Below are positions 8,038-15,209 of a stretch of DNA of 32,823 bases, in pieces. This stretch comes from JAKLFA01 sp964450385. GTDB taxonomy: Bacteria; Omnitrophota; Gorgyraeia; Zapsychrales; JANLHA01. Both the position numbers and the translations under genes were made by a program. The stretch's first letter is position 1. Each line of letters starts with the position of its first letter. Under the pieces are notes generated by a model. That model saw nothing but the letters and a program-made list of their open reading frames with translations. It had not been told where the DNA came from and made no database searches. Location of the stretch: contig CAYVEC010000018.1 in NCBI GenBank assembly GCA_964450385.1, positions 1 to 32,823 of the forward strand, written 5' to 3'.

Positions 8038-8937
8038 TTATTTGATCAAGGGAAAGATCTCGCCGAGGAATCGCTCCGTGATGTTCTCGCGCGAGATCCC
8101 GGTAAAGATCTGGTCCCGATACTTCATCGTGATCCCCTGGGCGCAGTGCCCAAGGCAGAACGCCCCCTTCAATTCGACCTTGTCGCCGAGATTATAGTAT
8201 CCGATGAGCTCCTTAAGGGTCGCGAGCACATGATACGACCCCTGCTGATGGCAGGCCGATCCCATGCAGAGATACAGGGCCTGTTTCGCATCATCATTCG
8301 TATACGGGACCGAGACCGGTTCCTTGCGCATGAGCATCGACAGGGTCAAAAAGGAGGCGGTGAGATTCTGATTCCAGACCGCGACATGCGCCGGAACCTT
8401 GAGCTGGACGGGAGTGAAATTCCATATCCCCTGGATCCCGGCCGATACGATCCTGTCCGAGACCCCCTGAGCCGCCTCACCGGGAACGGAAAGGATGGCG
8501 AGCTGAACGCGCTCCACCCGGATAAAGTCATCGAGACCGTCCACGGATCGGACGGTGTGCTCGCCGACCCGCCGCCCGATCTTCAAGCTGTCCGCGTCAA
8601 AAACCCCGACAAGGGCAAACCCATATTTCGCAAGACCGGGATAGCGGATGATCGCCCCGCCGAGATTCCCGGCCCCGATCACGATGGCCCGCTTTTCCTC
8701 CCGGAGTCCCAAAAAACGGTCGAGGTGCTCCATGAACCCCTTGATCTCATAACCGACCTTGGGCTTGCCGATGTATCCGGTGAGCGCGATATCCTTTCGA
8801 ACCTGGGTCTTGTCGATCCCCAAGGTCTCAGCGATATCATAGCTCGAAATATAGGTCTTTCCCGCCTCAAGGGCCTCGAAAAAGATCGTATAATACAGCG
8901 GTAGCCGTTTGAGGGTCGGCAGGGGGATCTCGCTCAT
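8038..8937 (-). CDS. rex: Rex redox repressor fused to thioredoxin-like [2Fe-2S] domain
   Basis: A 299-residue fusion. Residues 1-75 are a Rex winged helix (RLPLYYTIFFEALEAG, the DIAETLGIDKTQVRKDIA recognition region, and KVGYEIKGF). Residues 82-205 are the NAD(H)-binding Rossmann domain with GAGNLG at 88-93 and the Rex segments ILSVPGEAAQ and GIWNFTPVQLKVP. Canonical Rex ends near residue 210; here about 85 more residues form a thioredoxin-like ferredoxin with C224-x4-C229 and C261-x3-C265, the same arrangement as NuoE, HydC and the HydA C-terminus. AAGGAGG seven bases upstream fixes the start at ATG 8935-8937, which overlaps the hydA stop as ATGA. Rex proteins repress anaerobic genes when NADH is low and leave DNA when it binds. 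The extra cluster could add a second redox input or a docking surface for the hydrogenase. Matching operators lie upstream of hydC. Confidence 0.9.
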   Translation of the reverse strand: MSEIPLPTLKRLPLYYTIFFEALEAGKTYISSYDIAETLGIDKTQVRKDIALTGYIGKPKVGYEIKGFMEHLDRFLGLREEKRAIVIGAGNLGGAIIRYPGLAKYGFALVGVFDADSLKIGRRVGEHTVRSVDGLDDFIRVERVQLAILSVPGEAAQGVSDRIVSAGIQGIWNFTPVQLKVPAHVAVWNQNLTASFLTLSMLMRKEPVSVPYTNDDAKQALYLCMGSACHQQGSYHVLATLKELIGYYNLGDKVELKGAFCLGHCAQGITMKYRDQIFTGISRENITERFLGEIFPLIK

Positions 8938-10973
8938 GACGCAGCCTCCTTCATGCATGGTGATAAAATAGCCCGTTCAAAGATCTCGGACACCCGTTCC
9001 GGGGTCACGTGATGGATGGCCGTCCCGTCGATCATCAGGGTCGGACCCTGATCGCACTGCTCGAGACAAAAGGTCGCCTTCATATCAACGCGGTCCGAGA
9101 GCCCGTGCTCGGCGATCTTCTTTTTTAAAAGCCCGATCACATCATAGGCGCCCCGGAGATAGCATGACGTGCCGACACAGACACGGATCTCGACCCTGCG
9201 TTCCCCGGCCCCGCCCTCAAGGCCAATGTCCCCGGTCGTGATCCGCCGCAGGCTGTGATAGGTCGTGTGCAGGGCCGCGTGCGCCTCGTGGCCGTTCGGC
9301 TCTTTAAGCCATTCCGCGTACAGCCGCTTCACCTGCCCGTTCTCGTGCGAACGCCGCACCGTCGCTGACTGGTCAATATCATACAATCCCTGGCTCCGTT
9401 TGATCCTGAGCAGATTATTATCAATGCTGTGCGGCTGTCCGGCCCCGCCGATACACCCGCCCGGACAGGCCATGACCTCGACCATGTGATATGATACCTC
9501 TCCGGCCGCGATCCGGTCCAGGAGTTTTCCGGCCTGACTCAAGGTATTGACCACGGCCACCCGGACCGGCGCTCCGCCGATAACAAGTTCCAATTCCTTA
9601 AAACTTTCCACCCCGCGCGCCTCATGAATATCAAGCGCCTCAAGCGGCTGGCCCGTCAACCCCTCATACGCGGTCCGAAGAGCGGCCTCGGCCACCCCTC
9701 CCGATGAACCGAAGATCACGCCCGCCCCGGTGCTCTCGCCGAACGGCTGGTCCAGCGGCTCCTCGGCAAGGCGATGGATATTGAGCCCTGATTCGCGGAT
9801 CATCTTAATGAGCTCCTGGGTCGTGAGGACCGCATCGACATCAAGGCTGTCCCCCTCCCGGAACTCAGGGAGCCGAGCCTCGGCCTTTTTCGCCGTGCAG
9901 GGCATGATCGAGACCACGACAAGGTCCCGACGGTCGATCCCGTATTGGCCGGCCAAAAAACGCTTGGCCGCTGACCCGAACATCTGCTGCGGAGACCGGC
10001 AGGTCGAAAGGTTTTTCAAAAATTCAGGATATTTCTGTTCCACGAGTTTCACCCACGCCGGACAGCAGCTCGTCAAGAGCGGCAGCGACCCTCCGGTCTT
10101 CACGCGCTCAAGGAATTCCGCGGCCTCCTCCACGATCGTGAGGTCCGCCGCAAAGGTCGTATCAAAGACCTTCTTAAATCCCATGCGCCGAAGCGCCGCG
10201 GCAATGACGCCGATCATATTCATCCCGGCCGGCAGCCGAAAGGCCTCGGCGACTGCCACCCGTACCGCCGGCGCGACCTGAACGATCACGGTCTTCGCCG
10301 GGTCAGCCAAATATTTCCAGACCGTGTCAATGTCCGACTTCACCCGAAGGGCGCCGGTCGGGCAGACCGCGACGCACTGACCGCAATAGGTGCAGTCGAC
10401 GTCGGCAAGCCGCTTGTCATACGCCGGCCCCACCCGCGTCTCTGCCCCGCGATGGGCAAAATCAAGGACGTTCTTTCCCTGGATCTCGCGGCAGACCCGC
10501 ACACAGGCGCCGCAGAGGATGCATTTATTCGGGTCGCGCACGATCGACGGGTTTGAGGTATCCACCGGGACCGTCTCGGTCCGCGGGGCAAAACGCACAT
10601 CCTTGATCCCCATCGTCTCGGCGAGCTCCTGAAGGTCGCAGTCCCCGCTCCTGAGGCACGTCGTGCAGTCGCGATGATGATTCGCCAGGAGAAGCTCAAG
10701 GGCGACCTTCCGGACCCGGCGGACCCGGGCCGTGTTCACCCTCACCCGCATCCCGGCCTCCGGCGGGATGCTGCAGCTCGTCACGATCCCCCGGCCTTCG
10801 ATCTCGACCACGCACATCCGGCAGGCCCCATAGATCGTGAGGTCCGACCGATAACACAGGGTCGGGATCTCATACCCGGCCTTGCGCAGGACCTCAAGGA
10901 GATTGCGCTCGCCGTTAAAAGGGAACTCCTTCCCGTCGATCGTTAATAGATTCTTCTTTTCCTCGGTTGCCAT
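8934..10973 (-). CDS. hydA: [FeFe] hydrogenase catalytic subunit HydA, group A, bifurcating type
   Basis: A 679-residue catalytic subunit. In order: an N-terminal plant-type [2Fe-2S] (C40, C51, C54, C67); a His-Cys [4Fe-4S] (H99/H100, C103, C106, C112); two [4Fe-4S] clusters (C151-C161 and C194-C204); the H-domain; and a C-terminal thioredoxin-like [2Fe-2S] (C599, C604, C636, C640). The three H-cluster signatures are intact: L1 TSCCPAW at 301, L2 MPCTAKKAE at 357, and L3 EVMACPGGCIGGAGQP at 499. Length and the C-terminal ferredoxin match the trimeric NADH/ferredoxin-dependent bifurcating enzymes such as Thermotoga maritima HydA. It would reduce protons to H2 with electrons from NADH and reduced ferredoxin, or run in reverse. 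AAGGAT precedes the ATG; only four bases separate it from hydB. It is soluble, with no signal peptide. Confidence 0.97.
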   Translation of the reverse strand: MATEEKKNLLTIDGKEFPFNGERNLLEVLRKAGYEIPTLCYRSDLTIYGACRMCVVEIEGRGIVTSCSIPPEAGMRVRVNTARVRRVRKVALELLLANHHRDCTTCLRSGDCDLQELAETMGIKDVRFAPRTETVPVDTSNPSIVRDPNKCILCGACVRVCREIQGKNVLDFAHRGAETRVGPAYDKRLADVDCTYCGQCVAVCPTGALRVKSDIDTVWKYLADPAKTVIVQVAPAVRVAVAEAFRLPAGMNMIGVIAAALRRMGFKKVFDTTFAADLTIVEEAAEFLERVKTGGSLPLLTSCCPAWVKLVEQKYPEFLKNLSTCRSPQQMFGSAAKRFLAGQYGIDRRDLVVVSIMPCTAKKAEARLPEFREGDSLDVDAVLTTQELIKMIRESGLNIHRLAEEPLDQPFGESTGAGVIFGSSGGVAEAALRTAYEGLTGQPLEALDIHEARGVESFKELELVIGGAPVRVAVVNTLSQAGKLLDRIAAGEVSYHMVEVMACPGGCIGGAGQPHSIDNNLLRIKRSQGLYDIDQSATVRRSHENGQVKRLYAEWLKEPNGHEAHAALHTTYHSLRRITTGDIGLEGGAGERRVEIRVCVGTSCYLRGAYDVIGLLKKKIAEHGLSDRVDMKATFCLEQCDQGPTLMIDGTAIHHVTPERVSEIFERAILSPCMKEAAS

Positions 10974-10977
10974 GGAT

Positions 10978-12810
10978 CTATCCTTCTGTTATGGCGTGGA
11001 ACGGACAGCTGTCCAGACACGCTCCGCATTTGATACATTTCGCCTGATCGATCACAAACGGCTGTTTGATCTGGCCCGTGATCGCCGCGACCGGACACTG
11101 GCGAGCGCATTTGCTGCACCCCCGGCAGAGCGCGGGATCGATCCGGATCGTCTTCATCGCCGCGCAGACCCCCGCGGGGCAGCGCCGGTCCACGATATGG
11201 GCCAGGTATTCATCCCGAAAATATTTCAGGGTCGAGAGAACAGGGTTCGGCGCGGTCTTGCCGAGTCCGCAGAGCGACCCGTCCTTGACCGCGAGCGCGA
11301 GCTCCTCAAGGAGGTCAAGATCCTCCATGACCGCCTTGCCCTGAACGATCTTTTCGAGGATCAGGAGCATGTTCTTCGTCCCCTCGCGGCAGAGGACGCA
11401 CTTGCCGCACGATTCCTTCTGCGTAAAATTCATGAAGAACCGGGCGACCTCCACAATGCAGGTGTCCTCATTCATGATCACGAGCCCGCCAGACCCGACC
11501 ATGGCCCCGACCGCGGCCAGGGATTCATAATCAAGCGGCATATCGAGGTGCGCCTCGGTGAGGCATCCGCCCGACGGGCCTCCGATCTGAGCGGCCTTGA
11601 ACTTTTTTCCGTTCCGGATCCCGCCGCCGATATCAAAAATGATCTCGCGCAGGGTCGCGCCCATAGGCACCTCAATAAGGCCCGAATTACAGATCTCGCC
11701 GGTCAGGGCAAATGTCTTCGTCCCCGGGCTCTTTTCCGTCCCGAAGGCGCGGAACCACCCGGCCCCGTTCTCCATAATGAGCGGCACATTCGCGAGGGTC
11801 TCGACATTATTGATCAGGGTGGGTTGGCCCAGGAGCCCCTGATGCGCCGGGAACGGCGGCTTCGGCATCGGCATCCCGCGCCGGCCTTCGATCGAGGCGA
11901 TGAGCGCGGTCTCTTCCCCGCAGACAAAGGCCCCGGCCCCTTCTTTGATCTTCACCGAGAACGACGTCCCGGTCCCCATGATCCCCTCGCCCAAAAACCC
12001 GCGCGCCTCGGCCTGACGGATCGCGATCCTGAGCCGCTTGATCGCCATCGGATATTCAGCCCGGACGTAAATATACCCATGGCGGGCGCCCACCGCATGC
12101 GCCGCGATCGCCATGCCCTCAAGGAGCTTGAACGGATCACCCTCCATGACGCTCCGGTCCATAAAGGCGCCGGGATCGCCTTCGTCGCCGTTACAGATCA
12201 CATATTTCTCGTCACCGGGTTCGCGCCGAACGAATTCCCACTTGCGCCCCGTCGGAAACCCCCCGCCGCCGCGCCCCCGCAGGCCGCTCGCCTCGATCTC
12301 CCGGCAGACCGCCTCCGGGGTCATGGCCAAGGCCTTCCTCAGGGCTGCGTATCCTCCGGCCGCGATGAACTCGTCGATCTGTTCCGGATTGATCTTCCCG
12401 CAATTTTTCAGCGAGGTCCGGGTCTGCTTGGCATAAAAATTCATCTCCTCGCTGTGCCGCACGGTTTCCTGGGTCTGGGGGTCCTTATACAGAAGCCGTT
12501 CCACCACATGGCCGCCGATCAGATGCCCGTCCACGATCGCGTCAACATCCTCAACCCCGACCCGGACATAGGTCACCTTCTCGTCGGGGATGTCCACAAG
12601 CACCCCGTTCTCACAGAACCCGTGGCACCCGGTCGGGACCGCGCACAGGCACCCGCCCTTGACCGCGGCCTCAACCCCGCGCGCCTCAAATTTTTTCAGC
12701 ACCTCATACGCCCCGTTCGCCACGCAGCCGGTGCCGCAGCAGATGAGCACCCGTAACCCGCGGCCCTGTTCAGCGGCATTCGCGCCGGCACGCATCGTTT
12801 CGTTCGTCAT
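10978..12810 (-). CDS. hydB: hydrogenase flavin subunit HydB (NuoF-like)
   Basis: A 610-residue diaphorase subunit with FMN and NAD(H) sites. The N-terminal thioredoxin-like [2Fe-2S] has C25, C29, C62 and C66. The NuoF core includes the glycine-rich GRGGGGFPTGRKWEF (179-193) and GDEGDPGAFMDRS. The N3-type [4Fe-4S] is CGKCVLC (C468, C471, C474) with C514. The C-terminus carries two ferredoxin-type clusters (C562-C572 and C592-C602), absent from complex I NuoF but standard in HydB, HndC and formate dehydrogenase relatives. Its flavin is the proposed bifurcation site, splitting electrons between NAD(H) and ferredoxin. The ATG overlaps the hydC stop as ATGA, so translation is coupled. The subunit is cytoplasmic. 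Confidence 0.96.
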   Translation of the reverse strand: MTNETMRAGANAAEQGRGLRVLICCGTGCVANGAYEVLKKFEARGVEAAVKGGCLCAVPTGCHGFCENGVLVDIPDEKVTYVRVGVEDVDAIVDGHLIGGHVVERLLYKDPQTQETVRHSEEMNFYAKQTRTSLKNCGKINPEQIDEFIAAGGYAALRKALAMTPEAVCREIEASGLRGRGGGGFPTGRKWEFVRREPGDEKYVICNGDEGDPGAFMDRSVMEGDPFKLLEGMAIAAHAVGARHGYIYVRAEYPMAIKRLRIAIRQAEARGFLGEGIMGTGTSFSVKIKEGAGAFVCGEETALIASIEGRRGMPMPKPPFPAHQGLLGQPTLINNVETLANVPLIMENGAGWFRAFGTEKSPGTKTFALTGEICNSGLIEVPMGATLREIIFDIGGGIRNGKKFKAAQIGGPSGGCLTEAHLDMPLDYESLAAVGAMVGSGGLVIMNEDTCIVEVARFFMNFTQKESCGKCVLCREGTKNMLLILEKIVQGKAVMEDLDLLEELALAVKDGSLCGLGKTAPNPVLSTLKYFRDEYLAHIVDRRCPAGVCAAMKTIRIDPALCRGCSKCARQCPVAAITGQIKQPFVIDQAKCIKCGACLDSCPFHAITEG

Positions 12811-13313
12811 CGCGCCGCCTCGTCTTTCATGATCCGGTCGATCACGGCCAGCATTTTTTCCGGTGTCATCTGCGGATACACCTTATCGTTGACCACCACC
12901 ACAGGGGCCAGCCCGCAGGCGCCGAGACAGCTCACGGTCTCAAAAGTAAACTGCAAATCGTCCGTTGTCCGCTTCTCTTCGCTCAACCCGAGTTTCTTCC
13001 GGATCGCCTCGATAATCGGCAGGCTCTTGCGCACATGACAGGCGGTGCCGTCACAGACCCGGATCTCATATTTCCCCTTGGGCTCAAGACTGAACTGGCT
13101 GTAAAACGTGGCCACCCCATAAATGCTTGATAAAGGAATATTCATGACCGTTGAAAGATAGGTCAAAATTTCCTCTGGGAGATATCGGAACTCCTTTTGA
13201 ATATCTTGTAAAATCGCGATTAAATTCATCATATCGTTGCCATGGCAATCAACAATATGATGAACCTTTGAAAGATCCCGTTCCTGTTGACAATGACATC
13301 CTGTGGGGCACAT
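12807..13313 (-). CDS. hydC: hydrogenase [2Fe-2S] subunit HydC (NuoE-like)
   Basis: A 168-residue NuoE-family subunit. The helical N-terminal half (AILQDIQKEFRYLPEEIL, then IPLSSIYGVATFYSQF) is typical of NuoE. The thioredoxin-like [2Fe-2S] domain has C87, C92, C129 and C133 (VCDGTACH and CLGACGLAP). It shuttles electrons within the HydABC trimer. The start at ATG 13311-13313 is supported by GAGGAG six bases upstream. This gives an unusual Cys/His-rich N-terminus (C2, C6, C8, H18, H19, C23, H24) ahead of the conserved fold; a start at the later Met28/29 would remove it but has no better ribosome site. It is the first gene of the hydrogenase operon, directly behind the Rex-like operators. Confidence 0.95.
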   Translation of the reverse strand: MCPTGCHCQQERDLSKVHHIVDCHGNDMMNLIAILQDIQKEFRYLPEEILTYLSTVMNIPLSSIYGVATFYSQFSLEPKGKYEIRVCDGTACHVRKSLPIIEAIRKKLGLSEEKRTTDDLQFTFETVSCLGACGLAPVVVVNDKVYPQMTPEKMLAVIDRIMKDEAAR

Positions 13314-13331
13314 ACTGGACTCCTCGCTTAT

Positions 13332-13349
13332 TGGTGATTTATTTCACTA
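13332..13349. promoter_or_regulatory. candidate Rex operator 1
   Basis: TGGTGATTTATTTCACTA is an 18-bp imperfect palindrome with the GTGA-N6-TCAC core of known Rex sites (consensus TTGTGAAATATTTCACAA). It begins 18 bases upstream of the hydC start and covers the expected -10/+1 region, a position suited to repression. The Rex fusion is encoded four genes downstream in the same operon. Confidence 0.6.
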
Positions 13350-13351
13350 TA

Positions 13352-13380
13352 AGTAAACCATATCGCACCACCCTTGTCAA
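13352..13380 (-). promoter_or_regulatory. candidate promoter of hydrogenase operon
   Basis: A perfect TTGACA (13375-13380, read on the minus strand) is followed after 17 bases by TTTACT (13352-13357). An alternative -10, TATAGT, abuts it at 13346-13351 but would give a 23-base spacer. The predicted start of transcription falls within operator 1, and operator 2 lies just upstream of the -35 box. Confidence 0.5.
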
Positions 13381-13396
13381 GCAAAAATTATCACAA

Positions 13397-13414
13397 TGGT
13401 GATTTTTTTCGCTT
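13397..13414. promoter_or_regulatory. candidate Rex operator 2 (direct copy of operator 1)
   Basis: TGGTGATTTTTTTCGCTT repeats operator 1 in the same orientation exactly 65 bp away, with GTGA-N6-TCGC in place of GTGA-N6-TCAC. It overlaps a separate short dyad, ATCAC-AATG-GTGAT (13390-13403). The two sites bracket the candidate promoter about six helical turns apart, so two Rex dimers could bind the same DNA face. Confidence 0.45.
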
Positions 13415-13425
13415 AACAACCCCAT

Positions 13426-13455
13426 AAAAAAGGCCCCTGCATGGCTGCAAGGGCC
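13426..13455 (-). terminator. rho-independent terminator of the SPFH gene
   Basis: On the minus strand a 10-bp stem (GGCCCTTGCA with TGCAGGGGCC, one G-T pair, four-base loop) is followed by six T. It lies 28 bases after the SPFH stop codon and separates that gene from the hydrogenase promoter. Confidence 0.85.
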
Positions 13456-13483
13456 CGATGTCTTCCCTGTATAAAAGTCTCGG

Positions 13484-14350
13484 CTAGACCTTTTCCTGCT
13501 TTCGAAGCGGTAAAACCCCGGCCATCTCGCCGATCACATTGATGAGCTCTGTGTTCTCCGGGACCACGATCTTGGCGTTGTTCTTGAGCGCGTTCTCAAC
13601 CGCCTCGATCTGGCGCAGGACCTGGGCGTTGCCGACAAAATACTGCTCGGCCGCCTCGTTCACAAGCCGGATCGCCTCGGCCTCACCCTCGGCCTCAAGG
13701 ATCCTCGCCTGCTTGATCCCCTCCGCCTTTTTAATCTCCGCGCGCTTCTGCCCGTCGGCCGCGGTCTCGGTCGCGGTCGCAAAATCAATAGCCGCGATCT
13801 TCTCGTTCTCGGCCTTGACGACCTTGTTCATCGTGTCCTGGACGTCCTTCGGCGGATCGATCTCCTTCAATTCCGTGCGGACGATGGCGATCCCCCAACT
13901 CCCGGTCTCATCACACAGGGTCTTGTGGAGTTCCGAATTGATCTTGCCGCGCTCGCTGTTCGCGGATTTAAGCGTCAGGGTCCCGATGATGTTCCGGAGC
14001 GTGGTCCGGGCGAGGTTCACGATCTGCCAGCGGTAATTGTCGACGGCGTACTGCGAACGCTTCACGTTCTCCTCATCCTCTTTCACCTTAAAATAGACCT
14101 GGGCGTCGACCCGGGCATTGAGATTGTCATTCGTGATGATCTCCTGCGGCTCGGCGTCCACCATCTGCTCGGTAATATTGACGAGGTACATGCTCTCGAT
14201 AAGCGGGATGATCCAGTTAAACCCCGGCGCCGCGAACCGGCTGTATTTTCCGAAACGCTCAACAAGCCCGCGCTGCGTCGGCCGCACGATGCGGACCCCC
14301 ATCACAAAAATAAGAACTACCGCGATCAACCCCATCATGATCAGATTCAT
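13484..14350 (-). CDS. SPFH/band 7 (stomatin-like) membrane protein
   Basis: A 288-residue stomatin/prohibitin-family protein. Residues 1-20 form one membrane anchor (MNLIMMGLIAVVLIFVMGV). The SPFH domain follows (IVRPTQRGLVERFGKYSRFA, FNWIIPLIESMYLVN, ITNDNLNARVDAQVYFKV). Then comes the Ala/Glu-rich flotillin-like helix with RAEIKKAEGIKQARILEAEGEAEA, and a C-terminal oligomerisation segment. ATG 14348-14350 was chosen for the AGGAGG six bases upstream; a frame extending to 14401 adds a non-membrane tail with no ribosome site. Relatives form membrane microdomain scaffolds and often sit beside an NfeD protease, which is absent here. The gene has its own candidate promoter and terminator, so it is probably monocistronic. 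Confidence 0.9.
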   Translation of the reverse strand: MNLIMMGLIAVVLIFVMGVRIVRPTQRGLVERFGKYSRFAAPGFNWIIPLIESMYLVNITEQMVDAEPQEIITNDNLNARVDAQVYFKVKEDEENVKRSQYAVDNYRWQIVNLARTTLRNIIGTLTLKSANSERGKINSELHKTLCDETGSWGIAIVRTELKEIDPPKDVQDTMNKVVKAENEKIAAIDFATATETAADGQKRAEIKKAEGIKQARILEAEGEAEAIRLVNEAAEQYFVGNAQVLRQIEAVENALKNNAKIVVPENTELINVIGEMAGVLPLRKQEKV

Positions 14351-14412
14351 CCGCCCCCTCCTTGGTGTAACAAGTTGCGCAGCCGCCGTACCGGGCGACA
14401 ACGATTGAGGAT

Positions 14413-14440
14413 ATTGTACTATAGGGATCCCTTAGGGCAA
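14413..14440 (-). promoter_or_regulatory. candidate promoter of SPFH gene
   Basis: TTGCCC (14435-14440) and TACAAT (14413-14418) on the minus strand are separated by 16 bases, about 62 bases before the SPFH start. They fit a sigma-70-type promoter. Confidence 0.45.
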
Positions 14441-14550
14441 ACAAAAATCATGAGAACGCGGCCCCACCTCCTTTTAAAAACTGATTTTTTAATGAAAATT
14501 CGGTTATTATATCGCTATAATACCCTCATTCACCCGGGACAAAGATTTTT

Positions 14551-14578
14551 TGTAACTTTTCACCGTTTCCTGCGTTTA
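14551..14578 (+). promoter_or_regulatory. candidate ECF-type promoter of the sigma factor gene
   Basis: TGTAAC (14551-14556), 16 bases, then CGTTTA (14573-14578). This resembles ECF promoters with an AAC -35 core and a CGT -10 core, such as the SigW and SigX promoters of Bacillus. The expected start of transcription, about 14585, leaves a leader of about 28 bases before ATG 14613, so autoregulation is plausible. Confidence 0.5.
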
Positions 14579-14612
14579 ATGGTTGGAGAGAGGGAAACAA
14601 GGCACAACGGTT

Positions 14613-15209
14613 ATGCAGAACCCAACAGACGAGGAACTCGTTCGGGCGTATTACGATGGCGATCTGGCAGCGTTTCGCGCGCTCTTTGACCGCTACAAGA
14701 CCCGGATCTTCAACTTCTCCCTCCGCATCACGGGCAACCGCTCGGACGCGGAGGATATCACGAGCGAGGTCTTTATGGCCCTGGCCGAACGCAGGTATAT
14801 TTTAAAAATCGAGGCGCGCTGTGCCACGTGGATCTACACCGTGGCGCATAACGCGGCCGTGACCCGGATCCGCCGGAGGAAATACACCACATCTCTGTGG
14901 TTTTCTCATCAGGGTGGCGAACCCGGCGAGATGGACGTCAGCGATACCCGCACCCTGCCCCCGGACCGGGTCATTGAAGAAGAAGAGATCCGCCTGATCC
15001 GCGCCTCGCTCGCCGAGCTCCCCCTCCTTCAGCGCGAGGCCCTGGTCCTCCGTGAATATGAAAAGCTCTCGTACCACGAGATCTCAACGGTCCTTGAGTG
15101 TTCGCTCGACCGGGTCAAGGTCCTACTCTTCCGCGCCCGCGAAACACTGCGCACGATCCTCATCCAAAAGGACCCGGAGTTTCTCAATCGAGTGAGGAAA
15201 CAGCAATGA
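14613..15209 (+). CDS. ECF-family RNA polymerase sigma factor
   Basis: A 198-residue sigma-70 family protein with only regions 2 and 4. Region 2 spans about 5-80 (DEELVRAYYDGDLAAF, LFDRYKTRIFNFSLRITG, DAEDITSEVFMAL). Region 4 spans about 125-180 (LAELPLLQREALVLREYEKL, YHEISTVLECSLDRVKVLLFRAR). It would direct RNA polymerase to a small regulon when released from its anti-sigma partner. The start was set at ATG 14613, not at 14583, because the upstream promoter-like element would place 14583 at the start of transcription and the family normally begins at MQNPTDEEL. The ribosome site is weak (AAGG about 11 bases away). The stop overlaps the next ATG as ATGA. Confidence 0.92.
   Translation: MQNPTDEELVRAYYDGDLAAFRALFDRYKTRIFNFSLRITGNRSDAEDITSEVFMALAERRYILKIEARCATWIYTVAHNAAVTRIRRRKYTTSLWFSHQGGEPGEMDVSDTRTLPPDRVIEEEEIRLIRASLAELPLLQREALVLREYEKLSYHEISTVLECSLDRVKVLLFRARETLRTILIQKDPEFLNRVRKQQ

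Noticed and set aside
10882..12756. A 624-codon open frame on the plus strand opposite hydB
   Set aside because: It lies wholly antisense to the well-supported hydB and end of hydA, has a composition expected from reading GC-rich codons backwards (Arg, Pro, His, Asp), and shows no recognisable domain.
10978..13313. Complex I (NuoEF) instead of hydrogenase subunits
   Set aside because: The HydB C-terminal two-cluster ferredoxin domain, the N-terminal thioredoxin-like domain, and the adjacent hydA with all H-cluster motifs identify a hydrogenase; no other nuo genes are present.
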